Made by a program: the position numbers and the translations under genes. The notes beneath the pieces are model-generated. The model saw only the letters and a program-made list of their open reading frames with translations. It did no database searches and had not been told where the DNA came from. A stretch of 64,000 nucleotides of DNA, from positions 40,491-104,490 of the forward strand of contig JANQMU010000013.1 of NCBI GenBank assembly GCA_028279875.1. The letters run 5' to 3'. Below, piece by piece: positions 52,998 to 60,914 of the stretch. Each line of letters opens with the position of its first letter. Position 1 is the stretch's first letter. The DNA comes from Rhizobiaceae bacterium. Its GTDB lineage: Bacteria; Pseudomonadota; Alphaproteobacteria; Rhizobiales; Rhizobiaceae.

Positions 52998-53978
52998 ATG
53001 AACAGAACTGCCACGGCCGCCGCTCCCGCCGCCCGAACCGGAATGAGCGGATTGATGCTGCGCTACCTCGTGCTTGTCGCGCTGATCGCGATCGCCGCCA
53101 CGGGTTTCAGCATCGCCAACGAGAATTTCTATTCCTTCGTCAATATCGGCATCCTGCTGCGGTCGATTTCGGTCCTGTTCCTTCTGTCGATGGGCATGAC
53201 CTTCGTCATGCTGACCGGCGGCATCGATCTCAGCGTCGGCTCCAATGTCGCCTTCGCCGGCGGCATCGGGGTGATCGCCCTGACCATGACGGGCAGCCCG
53301 ACCATCGGCTTCCTCGCCGCCCTGCTGGCCGGCATGTCGATCGGCCTCGTCAACGGCGTTTTCATCGGCCGGCTGAAACTCTCGGCCTTCATGGTGACGC
53401 TGGCGACCTATGCCCTTGCCCGCGGCCTGGCGCTGGTGATCTATGACGCCGATTCGATCAACGTTTCGGATCCGGTCTTCCTGTGGCTGGGCGGCACGAG
53501 CTGGGGCAACCTGCCGGTGGTGATCCCCTTTGTCGCCATCGTCTTCGTGGCCTTGTCCATCCTGCTCTACCGGACCACCTTCGGACGCGATGTCTACGCC
53601 GCCGGCGCCAATTTCAACACCGCCTTCGTGCTCGGCCGCCGCCCGGCGCGAACGGTGGTCTGGGTCTATGTCCTGTCCGGATTCCTCGCCGGCCTGTCCG
53701 CCATCATCACCGTCGGCCGGGTCTCCTCGGGCCAGCCCTGGGCGGGGCTCTATCTCGAATTCGACGCGATCACCGCCGTCATTCTCGGCGGGACCTCGCT
53801 CTTCGGCGGCCGCGGCCGCCTGCTGGGCACGATCCTCGGTGTCCTGCTCTATGGCATCATCGTCAACGGCCTCGTCCTGACCGGCACCAACCCCTATCTG
53901 CAAAGCCTGATCAAAGGCATGATCCTGCTCGGCGTCGTCCTGCTCGACACCTATTCCCAAAGGGGGAAATCGGCGTGA
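52998..53978 (+). CDS. Ribose-type sugar ABC transporter permease 2
   Basis: The 326-residue protein starts at ATG 52998 behind AGACCAGGA. It has RbsC-type motifs VMLTGGIDLSVGSNVAFAGG, GLVNGVFIGRLKLSAFMVTLATYALARGL, GRDVYAAGANFNTAFVLGRR and GGTSLFGGRGRLLGTILGVLL. It pairs with permease 1 to form the channel. Its TGA overlaps the GTG start of the ATPase gene (GTGA), coupling translation. A six-residue polar N-terminus precedes the first membrane segment. Confidence 0.92.
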   Translation: MNRTATAAAPAARTGMSGLMLRYLVLVALIAIAATGFSIANENFYSFVNIGILLRSISVLFLLSMGMTFVMLTGGIDLSVGSNVAFAGGIGVIALTMTGSPTIGFLAALLAGMSIGLVNGVFIGRLKLSAFMVTLATYALARGLALVIYDADSINVSDPVFLWLGGTSWGNLPVVIPFVAIVFVALSILLYRTTFGRDVYAAGANFNTAFVLGRRPARTVVWVYVLSGFLAGLSAIITVGRVSSGQPWAGLYLEFDAITAVILGGTSLFGGRGRLLGTILGVLLYGIIVNGLVLTGTNPYLQSLIKGMILLGVVLLDTYSQRGKSA

Positions 53979-55489
53979 CCGGCAACCGCATCGACATGAC
54001 GGGCATCGGCAAGAGCTTCTTTGCGACGCGGGCGCTGGACGATGTCGACTTCTCCTGCGTCGCGGGCGAGGTACACGCGCTTGTCGGCCTCAACGGCGCC
54101 GGAAAATCGACCTTGATGAAGGTGCTGGGCGGGATCGTCCAGCGCGACGAGGGCGCCATTGCCATGAACGGCACGGCGGTCGACATCACCCAGCCATCCG
54201 ATGCCGGCGACCTCGGGATCTCGATGATTCACCAGGAATATTCGCTCATCAATGAACTCTCCGTGACCGCCAACATCTTTCTTGGACGCGAACTCAGGCG
54301 GGGCAATTCCCCGTTTCTCGACAAGCGTGCCATGACGGCGGAGGTCAAGGCGCAGCTCGACCGGTTCGGCCTCGACCTGGACCCCGGTCTTCCGATCCGC
54401 GAGCTGAATTCCGGCGAAAAGCAGATCGTCGAGATCGTCCGCGCGCTGATGTCCGACGCCTGGCTGATCGTCATGGACGAACCGACATCGGCGCTGTCGG
54501 AGGAGGATAAGGGCCGCCTGTTCGAGTTCATCGGGCGCATGAAGGAAGAGGGCGTCTCGATCATCTACATCTCGCACCACATGCCCGAGATCTTCGGTAT
54601 TGCCGACCGTGTGACCGTCATGCGGGACGGCCGGATCGTGCTCAGCGAGGAAACCGCCGCCACCAGCGAAGACACCGTCATCCACGCCATGACCGGCAAG
54701 GAGCTGGAGGATTTCGTCAAGCCGCACAAGCAGATATCGGGCGACGTACTGCTGTCGATGAAGCGGCTGAACAAGCCGGGCGTCTATGACGATATCTCCT
54801 TCGACCTGCATCGCGGCGAGATCGTCGTCATCACCGGGCTGCGCGGCTGCGGCGCCCCGGAACTCGCCAAGGCCGTCTTCGGCCTGGACGCCGATTATCA
54901 GGGCTCCATCACCTATCGCGACACGCTGCTGAAGCCGGGGCGCGGTCCGGCAGCCGCGGTAAAGGACGGCATGGGGCTGGTGACCGAAAACCGCGACAAG
55001 AACGGCATCCTCGCCGCACTGTCGGTTCGCGACAATATAGCCCTGCCTTTTCTGGAAAAGGCCGTTCGTGGCGGCCTTCTCGATGGCGGCCATATCGACA
55101 GGGTAGTGACAAGGGCGATACACGATACGTCGACCAAAGCCGAGTCCGCGGATCAGGAGATACGGTTCCTTTCGGGCGGCAACAAGCAGAAGATCTGCTT
55201 CTCGCGATGGCTGGACGAGGATCTGGAACTGCTGATCCTTTTGGAGCCGACCCGCGGCATCGACGTGCACGCCAAGGCCGACATCTACCGCATCATCGAG
55301 AACCTCGCCGAGCGGGGCGTCGGCATTCTGGTCCTGTCCTACGAAATCGACGAGGTGGTCATGCTCGCCGACCGCGTGCTGACCATGTATCACGGCCAAT
55401 CGGTCGATGAATACCGTTATCCGGATTTCGAGAAGGAGCGCATGCTGGCGGATATGGCGGGCGCCGAACGGGGAAGAGAGAGCCCATGA
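53975..55489 (+). CDS. Sugar ABC transporter ATPase with two ABC domains (RbsA/MglA type)
   Basis: The 504-residue protein starts at GTG 53975 behind AGGGGGAAA. The first ABC domain has Walker A GLNGAGKST, signature LNSGEKQIVEIVRAL and Walker B LIVMDEPTSALS. The second has the degenerate P-loop GLRGCGAPELA, as in RbsA, and FLSGGNKQKICFSRWL. Its Walker B reads LLILLEPTRGID instead of LILDEPTRGID, so the Asp is Leu while the catalytic Glu is kept. It powers sugar import. Its TGA overlaps the start of the GMC oxidoreductase gene. Confidence 0.92.
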   Translation: MTGNRIDMTGIGKSFFATRALDDVDFSCVAGEVHALVGLNGAGKSTLMKVLGGIVQRDEGAIAMNGTAVDITQPSDAGDLGISMIHQEYSLINELSVTANIFLGRELRRGNSPFLDKRAMTAEVKAQLDRFGLDLDPGLPIRELNSGEKQIVEIVRALMSDAWLIVMDEPTSALSEEDKGRLFEFIGRMKEEGVSIIYISHHMPEIFGIADRVTVMRDGRIVLSEETAATSEDTVIHAMTGKELEDFVKPHKQISGDVLLSMKRLNKPGVYDDISFDLHRGEIVVITGLRGCGAPELAKAVFGLDADYQGSITYRDTLLKPGRGPAAAVKDGMGLVTENRDKNGILAALSVRDNIALPFLEKAVRGGLLDGGHIDRVVTRAIHDTSTKAESADQEIRFLSGGNKQKICFSRWLDEDLELLILLEPTRGIDVHAKADIYRIIENLAERGVGILVLSYEIDEVVMLADRVLTMYHGQSVDEYRYPDFEKERMLADMAGAERGRESP

Positions 55490-57105
55490 CCGAGACATTC
55501 GATCACATCGTGGTCGGCGGCGGCTCCGCCGGATGCGTTGCCGCGGCGCAACTGGTGCGGGGCGGCTCCCGCGTCCTGCTGCTCGAGGCCGGCCATTCCC
55601 ATCGCCATCCACTGCTCGACATGCCGCCCGGCGTTTTCAAGCTTTTGAAGAACGGCTCCAAATTCTTCAAGATGCACCAGTCGACGCCGCAGGACCATCT
55701 CGGCGGCCGCACCACGGAAATCCAGCAGGGCAATGTCCTGGGCGGCGGTTCGTCGGTCAACGGGCAGGCCTATGTGCGCGGCCGTCCGAGCGACTATGAT
55801 GGCTGGCACGAGGTGCTGCGCGGCAACAATGACGCGGTCGGCTGGGCATGGTCGGATGTGCTGCCGCATTTCAAGCGCCTGGAAGGCAACCGCCGCTTCA
55901 ACAACGAGCTGCACGGGACCGAAGGCCCGCTGATCGTGTCGGACCCCGGCCATATCAACGAGATGGCGCGCTGGTTCGTCCAGTCCCTGCAGGCGCAGGG
56001 CGAGCCCTACAATACGGATTTCAACGGACCGACCCAGCGCGGCGCCGGCTATTTCCAGTTCACCTACCAGCAGGGACAGCGGATCTCGGCGGCCTATGCC
56101 TTCATCGCGCCCTTGGAGGGGAACCCCGATCTGACGCTGCGGCTGCAGGCCGAGGTGCAGAAGATCGTGATCGAGAACGGCCGCGCCGTCGGTGTCGTCT
56201 ACAAGGACCGGTCCGGCGTGCACGAGGCGCGCGCCGACGGCGAGATCATCCTGTCCGCCGGGGCGTTCATCACGCCGAAGATCATGATGCTGTCGGGTCT
56301 CGGCCCGGCCGACCATCTGACATCCCATGGCATCGCGGTCATCGAGGACATGCTAGGCGTCGGCCAGAACCTCAACGACCATCCGGACGTCTCCATCGTC
56401 GCCCGCGTCAACGGTCCTTACGGATATTATGGCCAGGACACGGGCTGGAACATGATCCGCAACGGCCTGCAGTTCAAGCTGTTCGGAACCGGCCCGATCA
56501 CCACCACCGGGCTCGAGGCGGCGACATTCGTCAACCCGACCGACCCGGATGCGCCGCCGACCCATGAGGCCTATTGCATTCCGGTCCTCTATCTGCCGCC
56601 CGAGATGCTCAAGGAGGTCGGCGACGGATACGGGGTGTCGATCCAGATCGTCCTGCTCCAGCCGCAGTCGCGCGGCGAAGTCCGGCTCGCCTCGGCCGAC
56701 CCCGCCGCCATGCCGCTCATCTCGCCCAACTTCCTCAAGGACCCCCGCGACCTGGAGGCGATGATCACCGGCCTGCGCTATTTCCGCAAAACCCTCGAGA
56801 CGAAACCCATGGCCGACCGGATCGACCGCATCGTCGCCCCCGATCCGGACGATTTTTCCGACGAAGCCCTCGGCGCCCATTGCCGGAAAATGGTGAAGAC
56901 CAATTTCCATCCGGTCGGAACCGCCAAGATGGGCGCCGACGGCGACCCGCTGGCCGTTCTCGATTCCCGCATGCGGGTGCGCGGCATTGCCGGCCTGCGG
57001 GTCTGCGACATGTCCGCCGTGCCCGAAATCCCGGCCGGCAACACCAACGCGCCGGCGATGATGTTGGGCGACCGCTGCGCCGATCTGGTCATGGGGAAGT
57101 TGTAG
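55486..57105 (+). CDS. GMC-family FAD-dependent oxidoreductase
   Basis: The 539-residue protein has the FAD motif VVGGGSAGCVAA (about 9-20), the LGGGSSVNGQAYVRG GMC signature, and the active-site His in KTNFHPVGTAKMG with Asn in NTNAPAMM near the C-terminus. It oxidises an alcohol, sugar or polyol to a carbonyl. It has no signal peptide and is fused by an ATGA overlap to the ABC ATPase, so it acts in the cytoplasm on the imported compound. Choline dehydrogenase is the closest well-known relative; the context here favours a sugar-type substrate. Confidence 0.88.
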   Translation: MTETFDHIVVGGGSAGCVAAAQLVRGGSRVLLLEAGHSHRHPLLDMPPGVFKLLKNGSKFFKMHQSTPQDHLGGRTTEIQQGNVLGGGSSVNGQAYVRGRPSDYDGWHEVLRGNNDAVGWAWSDVLPHFKRLEGNRRFNNELHGTEGPLIVSDPGHINEMARWFVQSLQAQGEPYNTDFNGPTQRGAGYFQFTYQQGQRISAAYAFIAPLEGNPDLTLRLQAEVQKIVIENGRAVGVVYKDRSGVHEARADGEIILSAGAFITPKIMMLSGLGPADHLTSHGIAVIEDMLGVGQNLNDHPDVSIVARVNGPYGYYGQDTGWNMIRNGLQFKLFGTGPITTTGLEAATFVNPTDPDAPPTHEAYCIPVLYLPPEMLKEVGDGYGVSIQIVLLQPQSRGEVRLASADPAAMPLISPNFLKDPRDLEAMITGLRYFRKTLETKPMADRIDRIVAPDPDDFSDEALGAHCRKMVKTNFHPVGTAKMGADGDPLAVLDSRMRVRGIAGLRVCDMSAVPEIPAGNTNAPAMMLGDRCADLVMGKL

Positions 57106-57114
57106 TCAGGACCC

Positions 57115-58215
57115 ATGCAGACGATCCAATCCGTCGATGTCAGGCGTTTCAATCTGCCCTTGGCCGAGGTGCTGACCGACGCCCGGCACGGCGACCATAC
57201 GCATTTCGAACTGATCACCGCCACAGTGCGGCTGACGGACGGAAGCGAAGGCACCGGCTACACCTATACCGGCGGGCGCGGCGGCCGGGCGATCGCGGCG
57301 ATGATCGAACATGATCTCGCGCCGTTCCTGATCGGCAGGGATGCGGGCCGGGTCGAACAGCTTCATGACGCGATGCAATGGCACCTGCATTACGTCGCCC
57401 GCGGCGGCATTGCCTCCTTCGCCATATCGGCCGTCGACATCGCCCTATGGGACCTTCGCGGCCGACAGACCGGCCGGACGCTGTGGCAAATGGCCGGCGG
57501 CGCCGGCGACCGGTGCAAGGCCTATTGCGGCGGGATCGACCTCAATTTTCCCCTGCCCAAGCTCCTGGGCAGTGTCCGCGGCTATCTGGAACGCGGTTTC
57601 AACGGCGTCAAGATCAAGGTCGGACAGCCGACCCTTGAAGAGGATGTCGAGCGCGTCGCCGCCGTGCGGGAATTGATCGGACCGGACGTGGCCTTCATGG
57701 TCGACGCCAACTATTCGATGGACCTGGATCAGGCCATCGAGGCGGCAAGGGCCTTCCGGCCGTTTGATCTGCTGTGGTTCGAAGAGCCCATCATCCCGGA
57801 TGATTACCGCGGCTATGGCCGGATTGCCGAAGCCACCGGAATGCCGCTCGCCATGGGCGAAAACCTGCACACAATCCATGAATTCGAATACGCGTTCGCC
57901 GATGCCGCGCTGTCATTCATCCAGCCCGACGCCTCCAATTGCGGCGGCATCACCGGCTGGCTGCGGGTCGCCGCGCTGGCGCGGGCCCACGAAATACCCG
58001 TCTGCAGCCACGGCATGCAGGAACTCCATGTCGGCCTGGTCTCCGGCAGCGGCAACGGCGGATGGCTCGAAGTACACAGTTTCCCGATCGACGCCTACAC
58101 GACCCGCCCGCTGGTCGTCGAGGATCATCTGGCGGTCGCGTCAGCAGAGCCCGGCATCGGCGTCACATTCGACTGGGCCAGGCTCGCGGCGTCGCATGAC
58201 GGGGAGCGTGGTTAG
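57115..58215 (+). CDS. Mandelate racemase / muconate lactonizing (enolase) superfamily dehydratase-like enzyme
   Basis: The 366-residue protein has the KxK motif GVKIKVG, Mg ligands in [13 protein letters not shown] and AMGENL, and a late [12 protein letters not shown] segment with the general acid/base His. It belongs to the acid-sugar dehydratase branch more likely than to racemases. It starts 9 bases after the GMC gene. A route in which the imported sugar is oxidised and the aldonic acid then dehydrated fits. The specific acid sugar is unknown. Confidence 0.85.
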   Translation: MQTIQSVDVRRFNLPLAEVLTDARHGDHTHFELITATVRLTDGSEGTGYTYTGGRGGRAIAAMIEHDLAPFLIGRDAGRVEQLHDAMQWHLHYVARGGIASFAISAVDIALWDLRGRQTGRTLWQMAGGAGDRCKAYCGGIDLNFPLPKLLGSVRGYLERGFNGVKIKVGQPTLEEDVERVAAVRELIGPDVAFMVDANYSMDLDQAIEAARAFRPFDLLWFEEPIIPDDYRGYGRIAEATGMPLAMGENLHTIHEFEYAFADAALSFIQPDASNCGGITGWLRVAALARAHEIPVCSHGMQELHVGLVSGSGNGGWLEVHSFPIDAYTTRPLVVEDHLAVASAEPGIGVTFDWARLAASHDGERG

Positions 58216-58227
58216 GGCGCGTTGGTC

Positions 58228-59235
58228 CTAATCCCCGACCTTGATCATCACCTTCCCATGGTTCTTGCGCGGAGCGCGCAGATATTGCCAGGCCTCCTTG
58301 AATTCCTCCATGTCAAAGACCTTGTCGACATTCGGCCGGATCTGGCCCGAAGCAAGCGCTCCATAGACGAAATCGAGCCCCTTCTTCTGCCAGTCGGCGT
58401 CTTCAATATAGTTGAACAAGGAATAGGGTTTGAAGGTCGCGTTCGCCTGGTAAAGTTCCATCATCGGCAGCTCGGGCAGTTTTTCGTCGAGCGTCCCATA
58501 GGTGAAGATCTGCGCATCCTTCGCAAGGGCCTTGCTGTATTGCGCGATCATCCCGGCGCCGATGGAATCGAAGACGGCGTACACGCCCGCGCCATCGGTG
58601 AACTCCTTCAACGCTTCCGGCAGGCCTTCACCCGTGCCGACATAAACATGGCTCGCGCCACCCTGCATGAGGTATTCGCAGTTATAGTCAAACCGCGAGG
58701 TTCCGATCATGTTCGCACCCTTGATCCTGCCGATCTGAAGCGCCGAATACCCTGCCGTGCTGGTCGCGGCGGTCACCAGGATATTGACGCCGGGGGCGGC
58801 CCCGGCCAGCTCGGCAATCGGATAATAGGCGGTCATATACTGCATCCAGACCGATCCGGCTTCCACGGCGCTCAAGCCCTCCGGCGCCTTCGTCAGATAT
58901 CGGGCATCGATGATCACTGTGTCACCGCTGACGCCCTTCATGTCGTAGAAATAAGGAAGCGTGCAATAGCGTTCGCCCAACTCAATCCCCGTGACGCCGT
59001 CACCGACCTGATCGACGATGCCCACCGCCTCACAGCCGATCCGCGCCGGCAGCCGGCTGAAATTGAAGGAATAGCGGCCCTGCATCAGGTCCATGTCACC
59101 CCAGTTCAGCGCAAACGCCTCCGTCTTCAACCGGACCTCGCCGGGACCGGCCTGTTGCGGCGTATACGCCCTCAGCTCAAGCCCGGACATGCCGGAATAT
59201 TCCGTGATGACCCACTCGCGATTGGCTTCAGACAT
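58228..59235 (-). CDS. Zinc-binding-type alcohol dehydrogenase (MDR family)
   Basis: The 335-residue protein starts at ATG 59235 behind CAGGGAGGTGAAA. It has a GroES-like N-terminal half (GPGEVRLKTEAFALNWGDMDLMQGRYSF, RIGCEAVGIVDQVGDGV) and a nucleotide fold (VLVTAATSTAGYSALQIGRIKGANMIGTSR). The catalytic-zinc cysteine positions are not the classical ones, so it may be a quinone-oxidoreductase-like reductase. It converges on the dehydratase gene with 12 bases between. A half-matching operator lies upstream at 59387-59400. Confidence 0.85.
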   Translation of the reverse strand: MSEANREWVITEYSGMSGLELRAYTPQQAGPGEVRLKTEAFALNWGDMDLMQGRYSFNFSRLPARIGCEAVGIVDQVGDGVTGIELGERYCTLPYFYDMKGVSGDTVIIDARYLTKAPEGLSAVEAGSVWMQYMTAYYPIAELAGAAPGVNILVTAATSTAGYSALQIGRIKGANMIGTSRFDYNCEYLMQGGASHVYVGTGEGLPEALKEFTDGAGVYAVFDSIGAGMIAQYSKALAKDAQIFTYGTLDEKLPELPMMELYQANATFKPYSLFNYIEDADWQKKGLDFVYGALASGQIRPNVDKVFDMEEFKEAWQYLRAPRKNHGKVMIKVGD

Positions 59236-59561
59236 TGATTTCACCTCCCTGATTTTCGATTTGTGCTCATTTTGCGTCTGCCGTGCCAGTCCTTCCATGC
59301 GATGCCCGCAACGCCACGGTCACCGGCGTTACCCCAAAGGCGGCGGCAAGAGACGATTGCCTCCCTCAATCTCAACATTATGAATTATACAAACTTTATG
59401 CAAGATATGTTTTGTGATCGGCACATAACAAAACCGTGCATTCGAGGCACGAGGGCCATACCGCGACACGGCAGCAAATCACGTTGCATCATTGATTCAT
59501 GAGCGACTTGGCGAAAGGGCCAAGTGAAGCGCCATGCAAGATGCTAGCGTTGCCCTCATAG
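59236..59561. promoter_or_regulatory. Intergenic region: MDR gene promoter and edge of the low-GC island
   Basis: These 326 bases have no gene. ATACAAACTTTATG (59387-59400) resembles the 21-bp operators at 49102 and 50796 with a shorter middle, so the MDR gene may join that regulon. ACTTGGC..GCCAAGT (about 59503-59523) forms a small hairpin past the HNH gene, without a T run. Base composition changes toward AT from here rightward. Confidence 0.45.
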
Positions 59562-60653
59562 CTAGAAGAGAAAAACAGCCAGCAGAAAACCGAAAACCAA
59601 TAAAATGATAAACCCGGAGCGGCCTGATTCGGACCGTCCTTTACCGCTACTTGTTGAATGCCGCTCCAGCCTGCTCAGTTCACGCTCCATTTCCCGATTC
59701 CAATTGTCAGGCAGGGAAAACTCGATGGTGTGATTGATGATTTTAGGCTGCTCGATAGTTCCTTCATGCTCTCCGGCGATCATCTCCAAAGCGCCATCCA
59801 GCGTGCGAGGGATGTCTTCAAACTTTTGCGCCTGCGATCCCAGCGCATCCTTCAACAGCGAAAGAAGACATTCGAATTTCTTGGAAACGTGAGTGAATTC
59901 AACCCGTTCCTCTTGCTCTAATACACGCTCAAGGCCGTCCCTCAGAAGCTTACAGATATGGATGATCTCATTGACGTCGCCCGGTTCTCCTGGCGCGCCC
60001 CAAGCCGCATTTAAGCAGTTTAACAGGTTCGTGAGAGGTCCCAAGAGATTAGCCATTTCGTGGGTTTGTGATTGAATCCAGTCAAGCAGTTCATCATCTC
60101 GGATCCTAACGGCGGTGCGGGTGTACAAACCCCCTCGCAAATCGCTGTAGCGCCTGAAAACCGGCCCGTTCAAATGGCGCATCAACTCGGCAGTAAGTTG
60201 CCATTCCCAGCCGAAAGGCTTGTCCAGAATGATGCGGCGCACCAAAGGAGGAAGATCTTCGAAACCTTCTACGATTTGTTCTTCAAGCTGCAGCCTGAGC
60301 AGCGCGTTCGACTTTCCAAGCTCACCCGCAGAGTCGCGCTCATGCTGTTCACGCCAACTAAACAGCAAATCGGCCGAATAGAAGTTTTCATCTCTGTCTA
60401 CCGTCTTGTGACAGTTCCGGCACAGCCATATCGCATTGGTGATTTCAGACCGGGCACTGTCTGACATGCGCTCCAGAAACCGCGCGGTGCCGGGACGCGC
60501 TCCGAATATGTGTGCGGCTTCACCGATGACAGTGGCGTTTTGACCGTCGCTGGTCGGGCCGACCGTGGAACAACGGCATTCTGGATTCGAGCATTTATAT
60601 CCAGCGCGTTTGCCGACAGTATCGACAATTTTCCTTTTGAAATCCGGCGGCAT
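59562..60653 (-). CDS. HNH nuclease-like protein with C-terminal membrane anchor
   Basis: The 363-residue protein starts at ATG 60653, a start judged from the MPPDFKRKIVDTVGKRAG opening; ATG 60749 is possible. An HNH domain spans 1-105: Cys21 and Cys26, His49 (GEAAHI), Asn73 (ITNAIWLC), Cys78, Cys81 and His82 (CRNCHKTVD). The middle (about 120-330) is helical with no family I recognise. The last 18 residues (SGFIILLVFGFLLAVFLF) form a membrane anchor after a Ser/Gly/Arg-rich linker. A nuclease held at the membrane suggests a defence effector. It lies 261 bases after the NACHT gene on the same strand. Confidence 0.7.
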   Translation of the reverse strand: MPPDFKRKIVDTVGKRAGYKCSNPECRCSTVGPTSDGQNATVIGEAAHIFGARPGTARFLERMSDSARSEITNAIWLCRNCHKTVDRDENFYSADLLFSWREQHERDSAGELGKSNALLRLQLEEQIVEGFEDLPPLVRRIILDKPFGWEWQLTAELMRHLNGPVFRRYSDLRGGLYTRTAVRIRDDELLDWIQSQTHEMANLLGPLTNLLNCLNAAWGAPGEPGDVNEIIHICKLLRDGLERVLEQEERVEFTHVSKKFECLLSLLKDALGSQAQKFEDIPRTLDGALEMIAGEHEGTIEQPKIINHTIEFSLPDNWNREMERELSRLERHSTSSGKGRSESGRSGFIILLVFGFLLAVFLF

Positions 60654-60914
60654 AATTTTTCGGCAAAAGCGTCTAATGCACTTGAGTCTAACCCTCTGAT
60701 TAGAACCGTCCAATTGTTTTGTGCTCGACCGCACGGTTGATAAGCACATTTGCTGAAGCTTCAGGCCACTAGCCCGGATTTGCTGAATGTTTGGCCTGAC
60801 CCGGCCAAAACCAAATCCGGTGATCTCTCTTTGCTAATTTAAATTGGCACAATAAAGCAACTCAATTAGAAAAAGGGAAATAAAGAAGAATTTTGGTTTT
60901 TTTATAGTTCATTT
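60654..60914. other. AT-rich gap between the HNH and NACHT genes
   Basis: This 261-base gap includes a possible 32-codon 5' extension of the HNH gene (to ATG 60749). TTTGGCC..GGCCAAA (60790-60809) is a small hairpin. An A/T-rich stretch at 60835-60914 (with GGTTTTTTTATAG) might hold an HNH promoter. Nothing else is apparent. Confidence 0.45.

Noticed and set aside
53951..55612. 553-codon open frame on the minus strand
   Set aside because: It is antisense to the sugar ABC ATPase gene.
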